Source of the DNA: Roseibium sediminicola
Lineage (GTDB): Bacteria; Pseudomonadota; Alphaproteobacteria; Rhizobiales; Stappiaceae
Assembly: GCF_023156505.1 (NCBI RefSeq)
Contig: NZ_JALNMJ010000028.1
Coordinates: 1 to 57,500 of the forward strand
DNA: 57,500 nt
Direction: 5' to 3'
Under the pieces are notes generated by a model. It did not search any database, was not told where the DNA came from, and saw only the letters and a program-made list of their open reading frames with translations. Below, piece after piece: positions 45,712 to 53,613 of the stretch. Numbering within the stretch: the first letter of the stretch is position 1; every line of letters begins with the position of its first letter. Made by a program: the position numbers and the translations under genes.

Positions 45712-46638
45712 TCAGGCCACCACAGCCATGATGCCGTGAGCCGGCATGCCGTCGCATTTCAGTTCCGCATTGACCCAGTCCCGGAACAGGCGAACCTTGC
45801 GGCTCGTCCGGAGCGCGGGCGGATAGCTCAAGTACCAGCTTTCGTCATCCGCCCGACAGGTCAATTCAAATGGGCGGATCAGTTGGCCGGCTTCGATCGC
45901 GGTCTTGCAGAAATAGGGGGTCAGGATCGCAACGCCGTGCCCCGCGATGGCCCGGTTGGCTTCCAGGGCCTGTGACCCCATGCGCGAAGCCGGATGGCCG
46001 CTCAGGTCCACATCGGCAAGCCCGGCCTTTTCGAACCACATTTGCCACCACGGGTCCTGCGGGTCGACCAACGGTAGTTTCAGGATATCTTCCGGCTTCT
46101 TGACGCCACCAATTGTCTCCGCCAGGGCGGGGCTGAGCATCGGAGTGAAATCGGCCTGCACGATCTCGTGGGCGATCCAGCCTTTCGGCGGTGCCTTGCA
46201 TGCGGAAATGACAATGTCGGAATCGTTGAAATCGGGCTCCGCACAGGGGCCGTATGGCAGGATACGCACGCCGACATCCGGGTTCTCCATCTGGAACTGA
46301 AACAGCCGGTTGGCCAGCCAGTTGACGGCAAAGGTGGTGTTGGAGGAGACCACCAATTGGCCGGCGTTCATGTCCGAGATGTCTTCAAATGCGCTGCGAA
46401 GCGCCGAAAACGCATCGACCACGCGGGTGGCCAGCTGGGCGCCATGGTCGGTCAGCTCGATCTTGCGCGCCTTGCGCGTGAACAGCTGAAAGCCGAGCCG
46501 CTCTTCCAGCAGCTTGATCTGGTAGCTGACGGCAGCCTGGGTCATGCCGAGCTCGTCGCCCGCCTTGGTGAAGCTCAGGTGGCGGCTGGCGGCCTCGAAG
46601 GCCCGGACGGCGGACAGTGGCGGCAACGGGTTCGGCAT
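45712..46638 (-). CDS. LysR family regulator (GcvA-like)
   Basis: 308-residue regulator of the GcvA/AmpR-type branch. Its N-terminal helix-turn-helix reads PPLSAVRAFEAASRHLSFTK, then DELGMTQAAVSYQIKLLEERLG; the effector domain ends GQLIRPF...WYLSYPPALR. The ATG at 46638 follows GGGAG; an ATG seven codons upstream lacks such a site. It is convergent with the aminotransferase/BKACE operon and divergent from a small DUF1127-like gene. Control of either neighbour is plausible. Confidence 0.92.
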   Translation of the reverse strand: MPNPLPPLSAVRAFEAASRHLSFTKAGDELGMTQAAVSYQIKLLEERLGFQLFTRKARKIELTDHGAQLATRVVDAFSALRSAFEDISDMNAGQLVVSSNTTFAVNWLANRLFQFQMENPDVGVRILPYGPCAEPDFNDSDIVISACKAPPKGWIAHEIVQADFTPMLSPALAETIGGVKKPEDILKLPLVDPQDPWWQMWFEKAGLADVDLSGHPASRMGSQALEANRAIAGHGVAILTPYFCKTAIEAGQLIRPFELTCRADDESWYLSYPPALRTSRKVRLFRDWVNAELKCDGMPAHGIMAVVA

Positions 46639-46732
46639 GCATAAATCTCCCTTATGCATAGCTAGCGAGATTTCGTTGGTAAGACAAGCAGTATGGACCG
46701 ATATCTAGCTCCTAACAAAAGGAGTTATCAAA

Positions 46733-46969
46733 ATGTCCCCATCATCCTGCGAAAAGCTGGAACAAGCCATCCATCAACAAGGCTTGGGTTATTCATTCAA
46801 AAGGCTGATCGGCGCTGTCTTCGCAAGACAGCCATCGGGTCGCCACAACAGACAGGCCGCCGCTGATCTGCCCGCCAGTCTGCGGCATGACATCGGCCTG
46901 GGCCCGGATCCGGTCGCCGGTTCCTTTGAAGACAGGTGGCTACAGGAACTCAAGTGCCTGCAGCGGTGA
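46733..46969 (+). CDS. small DUF1127-like protein
   Basis: 78 residues, no signal peptide. The C-terminal half (DLPASLRHDIGLGPDPVAGS, then FEDRWLQEL) resembles the arginine-rich DUF1127/YjiS small proteins, which in several alphaproteobacteria affect RNA turnover and phosphate or carbon regulation. The match is partial. The ATG follows AAAGGAG at good spacing, and a hairpin terminator lies downstream, so a real gene is likely. It is divergent from the GcvA-like LysR gene. Confidence 0.7.
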   Translation: MSPSSCEKLEQAIHQQGLGYSFKRLIGAVFARQPSGRHNRQAAADLPASLRHDIGLGPDPVAGSFEDRWLQELKCLQR

Positions 46970-47014
46970 GTGTCCGTCGTTCCTTTCGGATGCGCTCTCC
47001 CCTGCATCCTGACT

Positions 47015-47060
47015 GACAGGTCCCATTGCGCAGAGATGCCCGGTCGGACCTGTCCTTTTC
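47015..47060 (+). terminator. terminator after the DUF1127-like gene
   Basis: GACAGGTCC (47015-47023) and GGACCTGTC (47046-47054) form a perfect 9-bp stem with a 22-nt loop, followed by CTTTTC. It sits 45 bp after the small gene and touches the end of the convergent TetR gene. Confidence 0.65.
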
Positions 47061-47592
47061 AGCGCAAACCGTCCAGCAAGGGGCGGATAGCGGCGAACTC
47101 CAGTTGCCCGCCGGTAAAGTGGCGCATGAGCAGCGTGCCCATCAAAAGGCACAGCACAGCTTCGGCCTGCTTTTCTCCGACAAGACTTTCCACCTGCCGG
47201 CGCAGATGGTCATTGGCCAGGCGCATGGCCGGGTCGGCGGCGATGTCCTCGGCCGTCTTGCCGCGCAGGTAATCGAACAGCAGCGACATCTCACGGGCAA
47301 AATCCGGCTCCATGCGTTTGGCAAAACCGATCAGCGCCTCCGCGGGATCCGGGGCATCAGCCGCGCCCGGATTGCCGGAGCCTGCTTGCGCAGAGGTCAT
47401 GACCACTTCCGTGCAAGCCAGGAACAGGCTCTTCTTAGTCGGGAAGTAATGATAGAGCGCGCTTTTCGAGAGCCCGAGTTCCTCGGCGATCCGGCGCATT
47501 CCGAGGCCTGAATAGCCGTGTTCGGAAAACAAAGGCGCGGCTTTTCGGGCAATATCCTGTCTGTGGGCGTCGTGATCGATCTGTTTCGGCAT
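47059..47592 (-). CDS. TetR family transcriptional regulator
   Basis: 177-residue repressor-type protein. The N-terminal helix-turn-helix is AAPLFSEHGYSGLGMRRIAE, then ELGLSKSALYHYFPTKKSLF (about 17-57), the TetR signature. The remaining helices form the ligand and dimer domain. The start at 47592 is only four bases from a repeated operator-like sequence, with no strong ribosome-binding site. Divergent transcription from a membrane methyltransferase-like gene suggests that it represses that gene and itself. Confidence 0.92.
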   Translation of the reverse strand: MPKQIDHDAHRQDIARKAAPLFSEHGYSGLGMRRIAEELGLSKSALYHYFPTKKSLFLACTEVVMTSAQAGSGNPGAADAPDPAEALIGFAKRMEPDFAREMSLLFDYLRGKTAEDIAADPAMRLANDHLRRQVESLVGEKQAEAVLCLLMGTLLMRHFTGGQLEFAAIRPLLDGLR

Positions 47593-47595
47593 TTA

Positions 47596-47673
47596 TTTCG
47601 TCCAGTTGGTCGATAACATATTGACCATGTGGATCGGGTGCGTCTAGGACTTTTTCGTCCAGATGGTCGATAA
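47596..47673. promoter_or_regulatory. tandem operator-like repeats for TetR
   Basis: A 21-bp sequence beginning TTTCGTCCAG and ending TGGTCGATAA occurs at 47596-47616 and again at 47653-47673 with one difference, in the same orientation and 57 bp apart. The first copy continues into an inverted pair TGGTC...GACCA. The pair fills the divergent gap between the TetR gene and the gene at 47731 and is the best operator candidate. Confidence 0.65.
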
Positions 47674-47730
47674 AAACCTGGCGAGAGGACAGGTAGACCA
47701 AGCCAGACCAGGAAAGACTAGGAGACACCC

Positions 47731-48441
47731 ATGGCCCCCTCAGGTGGCGTGAACAGGCAACACGCCGGATCCCGGCCGGAAAAAATCGTCTTTGCCGGCT
47801 TGCATGTGGCCAGCGTAGTCTTGTGCGGTTGGTTGCTGTTCGGTGGCTGGCAGCGCCTTGGCACCTGGTTCGGTTTCGATCTTGCGCTTGCCGACGTGCC
47901 GCGCGGCCTTGTTCTGCTTGGTTGCGCCCTGCTCTATTTCGGCCGGCATCTCCTGACGCTGTTCGTGCTGCTCGCCCGCAAGGTCGCCTTCTCCGAGGTG
48001 ATCGGCCTGTCCGTGTTCCTGGCCGTTTTCGAGGTCGGCTTTTTGCTTCTGGGAGCCGGCGCGTTTCGGCAGGAGGCCGTGCCGTTTGGGATGCTGGACG
48101 GCGTCGCCGTCGTGTTCGTTTTGACAGGCTCTTTTCTGAACAGCTGGTCGGAGCTGCAACGCAAATGGTGGAAGCGGGACCCGGCCCATCGCGGCCATTG
48201 TTACACCGGCGGTCTCTTTGCCTGGTCGATGCATGTCAACTATTTCGGCGACACGGTTCTTTTCACCGGCTGGGCCCTCCTGGCCCACAGCCTTGTCGCC
48301 CTGGCGGTGCCTGCCTTCATGGCCGCGTCCTTCGTGTTTTTCCACATTCCGGCGCTCGACGCCTATCTGGCAGGTCGTTATGGAGCGGAGTTCGAGGCCT
48401 ATGCCGCCAGAACGCGAAAGTTCGTTCCGTTTGTCTATTGA
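47731..48441 (+). CDS. membrane protein of the DUF1295/isoprenylcysteine methyltransferase-like group
   Basis: 236-residue membrane protein with about six helices. The C-terminal part HRGHCYTGGLFAWSMHVNYF, followed by GDTVLFTGWALL, mirrors the 'GL(W/F)xxSRHPNYFGE' motif of DUF1295/steroid-reductase-like and ICMT-type methyltransferases. The Arg-His-Pro of that motif is Met-His-Val here. The ATG follows AGGAGACACCC. It is divergent from the TetR gene and probably under its control. The substrate is unknown, perhaps a lipid or small hydrophobic compound. Confidence 0.75.
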   Translation: MAPSGGVNRQHAGSRPEKIVFAGLHVASVVLCGWLLFGGWQRLGTWFGFDLALADVPRGLVLLGCALLYFGRHLLTLFVLLARKVAFSEVIGLSVFLAVFEVGFLLLGAGAFRQEAVPFGMLDGVAVVFVLTGSFLNSWSELQRKWWKRDPAHRGHCYTGGLFAWSMHVNYFGDTVLFTGWALLAHSLVALAVPAFMAASFVFFHIPALDAYLAGRYGAEFEAYAARTRKFVPFVY

Positions 48442-48450
48442 GTTGGGGGC

Positions 48451-49209
48451 TCAGCGGTAGCGCGCGTGAATGAGCTGGTAGGTTCCGTCCGCCTTGACCT
48501 CGGCAAGCCCATCGTTGAACGGCTGCAATAGCGCACCTGCTTCCGGATGTTTTTTAGACAGGCAGAGGTGATATTCGAGATATTCGATTTCGTGGAAATC
48601 GAATTCACCTGACATCCCGGATTGTTTGAGGAAAAAGTCGGTCGCTTCCTTGCCGGAAAAGAGGAAGTCAATTCGGCTCAGTGCGAGCATCTTGAAACCG
48701 GTTGTTTCAGAAGGCACCTCGATCGGGTCCGCACCGATCTCGTGAAGCTTGGCCAGTGACACATAGCCATGCACCGAGGCAACGCGTTGTCCGATGATGT
48801 CGCTGAGTCCGGAAATTTCCGGCAGCTCAAATCCCCGACGGAAATAGAGCCCGTAGGTGTCACGGCTGATTGGTTCGCTGAAATGGAAATACTCAGCCCG
48901 CTCCTCGCTCCGCGCACAGGACAACAACACAGGCGATAGGCCGTTTTTGGTGTCACTCATCGCGCGGGTCCAGGGAACGTAGATAATCTCCGCGGCAAGT
49001 CCTTTCCGCCGGAAGACTTCCTCGACGACTTCGTGATCGAACCCCCGCAATCCGTCGACCGGTTCGCTCATCTCGAAGGGCGGGTAGTGCATCGCCAAGA
49101 TCCTGACGGAAGGGTTGCCGAAGGCGGGTCCAGCCGCGAGACCGACGATCATCGCCAGGGCGGCTAGGTAAGGCGGCAGTCGGAGGTTGCAAAAAAAGAG
49201 AAGAGGCAT
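48451..49209 (-). CDS. family-3 solute-binding protein, copy A
   Basis: 252-residue periplasmic amino-acid-type binding protein (SBP_bac_3 fold). The signal peptide is in PPYLAALAMIVGLAAGPAFG; the mature protein starts near NPSVRILAMHYPPFEMSEPVDG. It shares long stretches with the next gene upstream (GFDHEVV, IYVPWTRA, SDTKNGLSPVLLSCA, DTYGLYFR, HLCLSKKHP), so the two are paralogues. There is no permease or ATPase near. The ATG at 49209 is chosen; a TTG eight codons upstream is possible. It is convergent with the DUF1295-like gene. Confidence 0.87.
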   Translation of the reverse strand: MPLLFFCNLRLPPYLAALAMIVGLAAGPAFGNPSVRILAMHYPPFEMSEPVDGLRGFDHEVVEEVFRRKGLAAEIIYVPWTRAMSDTKNGLSPVLLSCARSEERAEYFHFSEPISRDTYGLYFRRGFELPEISGLSDIIGQRVASVHGYVSLAKLHEIGADPIEVPSETTGFKMLALSRIDFLFSGKEATDFFLKQSGMSGEFDFHEIEYLEYHLCLSKKHPEAGALLQPFNDGLAEVKADGTYQLIHARYR

Positions 49210-49322
49210 GGGTTTTGGGGACGCGTGTTTCAATTCCGAACGGTATCAAATTCAAGGGCCGCCTGCACCCGCGTCTTGACCATTGCGTTAACGGGAGCCA
49301 GACGTCGTTGTCTCCGGCTGCC

Positions 49323-50069
49323 TCACCTGTAGCGGTCATGGATTGCTTTGTAGGTGCCGTCCGCGCGGATTTCGGCGAGCCCCTTGTTGAACAGAGGCAG
49401 CAATTCCAGCGTCTGCGGGTGTTTCCTGGAAAAACACAGATGATATTCCCAGTTCTCGGTCTTCACGAACTCGAACCGGCCCTTCATACCATGCTGCATG
49501 ATCTGAAAATCGGTTGCCTGCTTTCCGCTGTAGAGAAAGTCGAAGCGGCCGAGGCCGAGCATCTGGAAGCCGGCGGCTTCGGAGCGGACCTCGATCGGAT
49601 TGGCGCCGATTTCCACCAGCTTTGCAAGCGAGGCATAGCCTGACACCGAAGCGACGCTCTGGCCGACGACGTCTTTGAGTTTCCGGATGTCTGGCGGCTG
49701 GAAGTCCTTGCGATAATAGAGCCCGTAAGTGTCCTGGCTGATCGGATCGCTGAACAGGTAGACCTGAGTGCGCTCCGCGTTTTTGGCGCAGGACAGAAGC
49801 GCGGGCGACAGGCCGTTTGTCGTGTCGCTCACCGCCCTTGTCCAGGGAACATAAATGACCTGCGCCTCGACGCCGGTGCGACGGAAGGCTTCGATCACCA
49901 CTTCATGATCGAAGCCATGCAGGCCGTCGACCGGCTCGCTCATCTCGTAAGGCGGATAGTGCACCGCCAGAACAATGGCTCCGGGGCCCGGTTTTTGGGT
50001 TGCTGCCGCGGAGGCGTGACACATCACGGTCAGCGCGGTTGCCAGCAAGGCGAAGCAGGTCGTTTTCAT
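49323..50069 (-). CDS. family-3 solute-binding protein, copy B
   Basis: 248-residue paralogue of the gene just downstream, with signal peptide MKTTCFALLATALTVMCHASAAA. Shared blocks include VHYPPYEMSEPVDGLHGFDH, then IYVPWTRAVSDTTNGLSPAL and EYHLCFSRKHPQTLELLPLF. Copies A and B differ throughout, so the duplication is not recent. Both may be free-standing receptors for a distant permease or for a sensor. The ATG at 50069 gives the signal peptide; the longer open frame to 50372 is unsupported. Confidence 0.87.
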   Translation of the reverse strand: MKTTCFALLATALTVMCHASAAATQKPGPGAIVLAVHYPPYEMSEPVDGLHGFDHEVVIEAFRRTGVEAQVIYVPWTRAVSDTTNGLSPALLSCAKNAERTQVYLFSDPISQDTYGLYYRKDFQPPDIRKLKDVVGQSVASVSGYASLAKLVEIGANPIEVRSEAAGFQMLGLGRFDFLYSGKQATDFQIMQHGMKGRFEFVKTENWEYHLCFSRKHPQTLELLPLFNKGLAEIRADGTYKAIHDRYR

Positions 50070-50465
50070 TGTGACCACACTCAACAAGGACGTCTGGTCT
50101 GAAAATACCAAGAACGTCCCTGTTTCACACTCCGCAATGTTGTCATCCGGCAAATCCGAAGGCCTAAACCTCAGATTGCTCCGCAGGTGGATTGCTGACG
50201 CCAGGGTCAGGACTCGTTCATTTGATCGAAATGGCGCAACAAACGGCAAGGAGTTGCAAGGAAAAGCGCGAAAAGCGGGCTTCCTGCCCGGTTGAGCGGT
50301 TTGACGCAGCAAATCTAAGCCGTTTTGCGTCCCTCCGGGATAGGGTGAATTTGCCCGGCAACGTCGTTGCAAATCTTTGGAAACCGGACGGTTTCCTGCA
50401 GCTTTGCGCCTCGTATCCGAACAAATTCATTCCTACCATTTCACTCAAATGAATGGGTCCTGACC
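50070..50465. other. non-coding stretch upstream of copy B
   Basis: A 396-bp stretch without a credible gene. It should hold the promoter of the binding-protein gene copy B. Base composition drops in GC between 50420 and 50465, just before the hairpin pair. No palindrome of the CGTCAT family is present here. Confidence 0.4.
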
Positions 50466-50541
50466 CTAGTCACCCTAATCTGAAGTTCGTCTTATTTCCC
50501 GGCAAACTCGGAACGAGCTTCAGATTCAAAAGGGTGACTAG
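50466..50541. repeat. long CTAG-bounded hairpin
   Basis: The left arm CTAGTCACCCT (50466-50476) pairs perfectly with AGGGTGACTAG (50531-50541). The inner arm AATCTGAAGTTCGT (50477-50490) pairs with ACGAGCTTCAGATT (50513-50526) with one mismatch, and a CAAA bulge lies on the right. The whole is a 76-nt element with about 24 base pairs, bounded by CTAG on both sides. It may be a miniature mobile element or a strong structured RNA. Confidence 0.75.
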
Positions 50542-50554
50542 CAAGCATATGTTT

Positions 50555-50591
50555 CTAGTGTGGTTTTCGAATTTCAAATTCACCACACTAG
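50555..50591. repeat. second CTAG-bounded hairpin, at the LysE gene end
   Basis: CTAGTGTGGT (50555-50564) and ACCACACTAG (50582-50591) are perfect inverted 10-mers, enclosing a second palindrome GAATTT-C-AAATTC (50569-50581). The stop codon of the LysE-type gene lies inside the right arm. It could terminate that gene. The same CTAG ends as in the neighbouring 76-nt element suggest a common origin. Confidence 0.7.
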
Positions 50592-51184
50592 AGCAACAGC
50601 GCCCAAAGTGTTGCCGCCAGCATGGCAACGGCCATGGTCACGGTGATCGCGCGCATCAGCGGACCGTCGCCGATCAAAGCCAGAATGGAAACGCCGACCA
50701 GCGCCCATAGCGAATGGAACACCATGCCACCCAGGGTGAAGCCGGCAACCAGGATCAGGGCGTTCTCGTGAATGCTGAGGCCATTTCCAGCCAGAAACGT
50801 CGAGAAGGCGACCAGGTTCATGGCCCAGGTCTTCGGGCTGAGCGGATGGATCAGCAGGCCTTCCCAGAAACTGGGCAGGGCGACCTCTCCCTTCGGTTTG
50901 ACGCTGAGGCAGACTATGCGCCAGGCAAGATAGGTCATGTAGGCCATGCTCAGCACCTTGAAGACGGTGACGACCGGGCCGCCGCCCGCCAAGACATGCC
51001 CAAGGCCATAGGCGACGCTGAGCTTCAGAGGCATCGACCCGATCTGCGACGCAACGATCACCGGAAAGGCCGTGCGATAGCCCGCCGAGGCGCCGATGGC
51101 CAGAAAGGTCAGGTTGCCGGGACCGGGTGTGCCGGTCATGACGATGACAAACACCGCAAAGGCGAGAAAGGTGGCGTGATCCAT
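50588..51184 (-). CDS. LysE family translocator
   Basis: 198-residue membrane exporter of the LysE/RhtB superfamily. The N-terminal signature MTGTPGPGNLTFLAIGASAGYR is the family hallmark, and LIHPLSPKTWAMNLVAFSTF forms the central helix motif. About six helices. It exports amino acids or related compounds (family knowledge). The ATG at 51184 follows GGAGACACCC. It is divergent from a MocR regulator with a shared operator-like region. Confidence 0.92.
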   Translation of the reverse strand: MDHATFLAFAVFVIVMTGTPGPGNLTFLAIGASAGYRTAFPVIVASQIGSMPLKLSVAYGLGHVLAGGGPVVTVFKVLSMAYMTYLAWRIVCLSVKPKGEVALPSFWEGLLIHPLSPKTWAMNLVAFSTFLAGNGLSIHENALILVAGFTLGGMVFHSLWALVGVSILALIGDGPLMRAITVTMAVAMLAATLWALLL

Positions 51185-51216
51185 GGGTGTCTCCAGACAA
51201 TGCGGATCGATCGATA

Positions 51217-51269
51217 GATACAATCGATACAAAATGGCGGAGACATAAATGCGCTTGAGGAATTGTATC
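51217..51269. promoter_or_regulatory. MocR-type operator: two direct and one inverted GATACAA
   Basis: GATACAA occurs at 51217-51223 and 51226-51232 in direct orientation, and as TTGTATC at 51263-51269 inverted. Directly repeated half-sites plus a distal inverted one are typical of PdxR/TauR/GabR-like MocR operators. It lies between the LysE gene and the MocR gene. Confidence 0.7.
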
Positions 51270-51291
51270 AGTCAATGATAACATTGTTCCT

Positions 51292-52701
51292 ATGACAATG
51301 TGGATCCCGAACATCGAGGCGGCCGCCGGCCCGATCTACCTGGCGATTGCCGATGCGCTGGAAGACGACATCAAGACGGGTGCGCTCGCCCAGGGCGACC
51401 GGCTGCCGCCGCAGCGCGAGCTGGCCTATCAGCTCGGCGTCACGCTCGGCACGATCACCCGGGCTTATGGCGAGGCGGAGCGCCGCCGCCTGGTCAAGGG
51501 CGAAACCGGCCGAGGCACTTATATTGCCTCGGAAACCCAGAAGGTCTCGCCTCTGGTTCCGAAAGAAGACGAGCCGGACAGTTGCGACCTGGCGCGCAAT
51601 TTTGCTTATCCGCATCTCAATCCCAGCCTGTCGGACGGGCTGGTGCGTATGGCGCGCACCGCCGGCATCGACCGGCTCAACGGTTTTGTGCCCTCCGAAG
51701 GCCTGAAAACGCACCGGGAAACCGGCGTCCTGGTGTTCAAGGACTACGGGCTGGAAGCGGATCCGGCACGAGTCGCCGTTACCTGCGGCGCCCAGCACGG
51801 CATCCAGGTCACCTGCCAGGCTCTGTTCCGCGCCGGCGACGCGATTGCGGTCGACCGGTTCACCTATCCGTCGATCTTTTCCTCGCTCTCAAGCCTCGGC
51901 CTGAAACCGGTGCCCGTGCCCGCCCTCACCCGGACGGACGGCGGTTTCGGCGCCATGGACCCGGAAGCGCTGGCCCGGGCCGCGGCCGCGCACGGCGTGC
52001 GTGGTGTCTTCCTGATGCCGAACATGCAGAACCCGACCACCCACACCATGTCGGTCGAAGAGCGCCAGGATCTGGTGCGGGTCGCGCGCGAGCATGATCT
52101 GAAGATTGTCGAGGACGATCCCTATACGCCGTTCCTGCCCGAAACCCTGCCCGCCTTCGGAGCATTGGCGCCGGAGCGCACCGCCTCGATCGCCAGTATC
52201 TCCAAGGTCTGTTCGCCGGGCAGCCGGATCGGCTTTGTCCATGTGCCGAAGGCCTTTGGCGACAGCATTCGCAACAAGATCGGCGAAAGCACCTGGATGG
52301 CCTCGCCGATCACGGCGGAGCTGATTGCCGGCTGGGTGCGCGAAGGTCATCTCTTCAAGACCCTGCGGCTGAAACGCAAGGCCAATCGCAACCGGTTTTT
52401 GAAGGCGCGCGACCTGCTTGCGCCCCATTTTCTGCAAGGCGACGTCAACAAGGTGTTCGGCTGGCTGCGCCTGCCGGACATCGTCGATGCCGATGCGCTC
52501 CAGGCAGCCCTCTCCCATCAGGGCATTTCGGTTCTGTCGTCCCGCTACTTCCAGGGCAAAGACCATGCACCGGCACCCTATCTGCGCCTCACCTTTGGAT
52601 CCGAGGAATCTGACGAACGCTTTCAATGGGCGCTCAAACGCATCCAGGCAACGATCGACCAAATGGCCGACTTGCCGGAATTGACCCGTCCGGTAGGCTG
52701 A
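51292..52701 (+). CDS. MocR family regulator (GntR-type HTH fused to aminotransferase)
   Basis: 469-residue PLP-dependent regulator. Residues 10-75 form a GntR-type winged helix (YLAIADALEDDIKTGALAQG, then QRELAYQLGVTLGTITRAYGEAERRRLV). The rest is a class I aminotransferase fold with MPNMQNPTTHTMS, EDDPYTPFLPETLP and the PLP-lysine region ASISKVCSPGSRIGFVH. Such proteins usually sense PLP plus an amine or amino acid and control a neighbouring gene, here most likely the divergent LysE exporter. Confidence 0.94.
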   Translation: MTMWIPNIEAAAGPIYLAIADALEDDIKTGALAQGDRLPPQRELAYQLGVTLGTITRAYGEAERRRLVKGETGRGTYIASETQKVSPLVPKEDEPDSCDLARNFAYPHLNPSLSDGLVRMARTAGIDRLNGFVPSEGLKTHRETGVLVFKDYGLEADPARVAVTCGAQHGIQVTCQALFRAGDAIAVDRFTYPSIFSSLSSLGLKPVPVPALTRTDGGFGAMDPEALARAAAAHGVRGVFLMPNMQNPTTHTMSVEERQDLVRVAREHDLKIVEDDPYTPFLPETLPAFGALAPERTASIASISKVCSPGSRIGFVHVPKAFGDSIRNKIGESTWMASPITAELIAGWVREGHLFKTLRLKRKANRNRFLKARDLLAPHFLQGDVNKVFGWLRLPDIVDADALQAALSHQGISVLSSRYFQGKDHAPAPYLRLTFGSEESDERFQWALKRIQATIDQMADLPELTRPVG

Positions 52702-52836
52702 TCCTGACGTTACGAAGACCTGTGACCTGAGCGGGACGTGAGTATGTCCCGCTTTGACATGTTTGGGATTCCGGCCGATAAGCGGCAAAACGCGAAAGAC
52801 CGGGTGATGGCGACCTGCCATCCGCGACGAGGTGAC

Positions 52837-53613
52837 ATGGCTTTCTGGCCCAAAAAGAAGAACAGGGACCGGCCACAGGTCTGCAATCCCGAGGCAAGTC
52901 CCTATGCGGTGTTCGACCGTGTCGGACTTGAGATCGGCGGCAAGACGATCCTGGAGGACCTGACCCTGTCCCTGGACGAGGCCAGGATCGGCGTAGTCGG
53001 TCTCAACGGGTCCGGGAAGAGTTCCTTTGTCCGCATGCTGAACGGTCTGCGCGCGCCGACGGGCGGCACGCTCACATTGTACGGGGCGCCAGCCGCCGAA
53101 GCCGAGCTTGAGCTCCCTCGCCATGTCGGATTTGTCTTCCAGAATCCGGATCACCAGGCCATCTTTCCGACCGTCGAGGAGGAGATCGCCTTCGGCCTGA
53201 CCCAGTTGGGCGCAAGCAAGGACGACAGCCGCAGCCGGGCTCGGAGCTTTTTGGCTCTTCACGGCGTCGAGGCGCTCGCCGGCAAACCGGTGACCGAGCT
53301 TTCCGAAGGTCAGAAACAGCTGGTCTGCATTCTGGCGGTGCTGGTGATGGAGCCGAAATTGCTGGTGCTCGACGAGCCGATGACCAGTCTGGACACCCTT
53401 GTCACCCGGCGGATCCGCGACAAGATCCTGTCCCTGCCGCAGAAGATCGTCATGGTTTCCCACGATCTGGAGCATTTCGACGGTTTCGACCGTCTGATCT
53501 GGCTGGAGGATGGCCGGCTGCGCATGGATGGCGAGCCGGACGCGGTGCGCGCCGCCTACCGCCAGGACATCGACCTCCGGCTCGGGCGCAATCCGGAGTT
53601 CGCCGGGCTATGA
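52837..53613 (+). CDS. bioM: biotin ECF transporter, ATPase BioM
   Basis: 258-residue ABC ATPase of the energy-coupling-factor biotin importer. Walker A GLNGSGKSS, Q-loop VGFVFQNPDHQAIFPTVEEE, signature ELSEGQKQLVCILAV, Walker B LLVLDEPMTSLD and switch His MVSHDLEHF are present. Start is uncertain: I use ATG 52837 preceded by GAGG; ATG 52744 or GTG 52738 would add about 31-33 residues with no family resemblance. Its stop overlaps the bioN start (ATGA), so translation is coupled. No clear BioR operator was found upstream. Confidence 0.93.
   Translation: MAFWPKKKNRDRPQVCNPEASPYAVFDRVGLEIGGKTILEDLTLSLDEARIGVVGLNGSGKSSFVRMLNGLRAPTGGTLTLYGAPAAEAELELPRHVGFVFQNPDHQAIFPTVEEEIAFGLTQLGASKDDSRSRARSFLALHGVEALAGKPVTELSEGQKQLVCILAVLVMEPKLLVLDEPMTSLDTLVTRRIRDKILSLPQKIVMVSHDLEHFDGFDRLIWLEDGRLRMDGEPDAVRAAYRQDIDLRLGRNPEFAGL

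Noticed and set aside
52702..52836. BioR operator before bioM
   Set aside because: No TTATCTATAA-like palindrome is present. GCGGGAC/GTCCCGC (52731-52752) is a hairpin with another sequence, perhaps the end of the MocR transcript.
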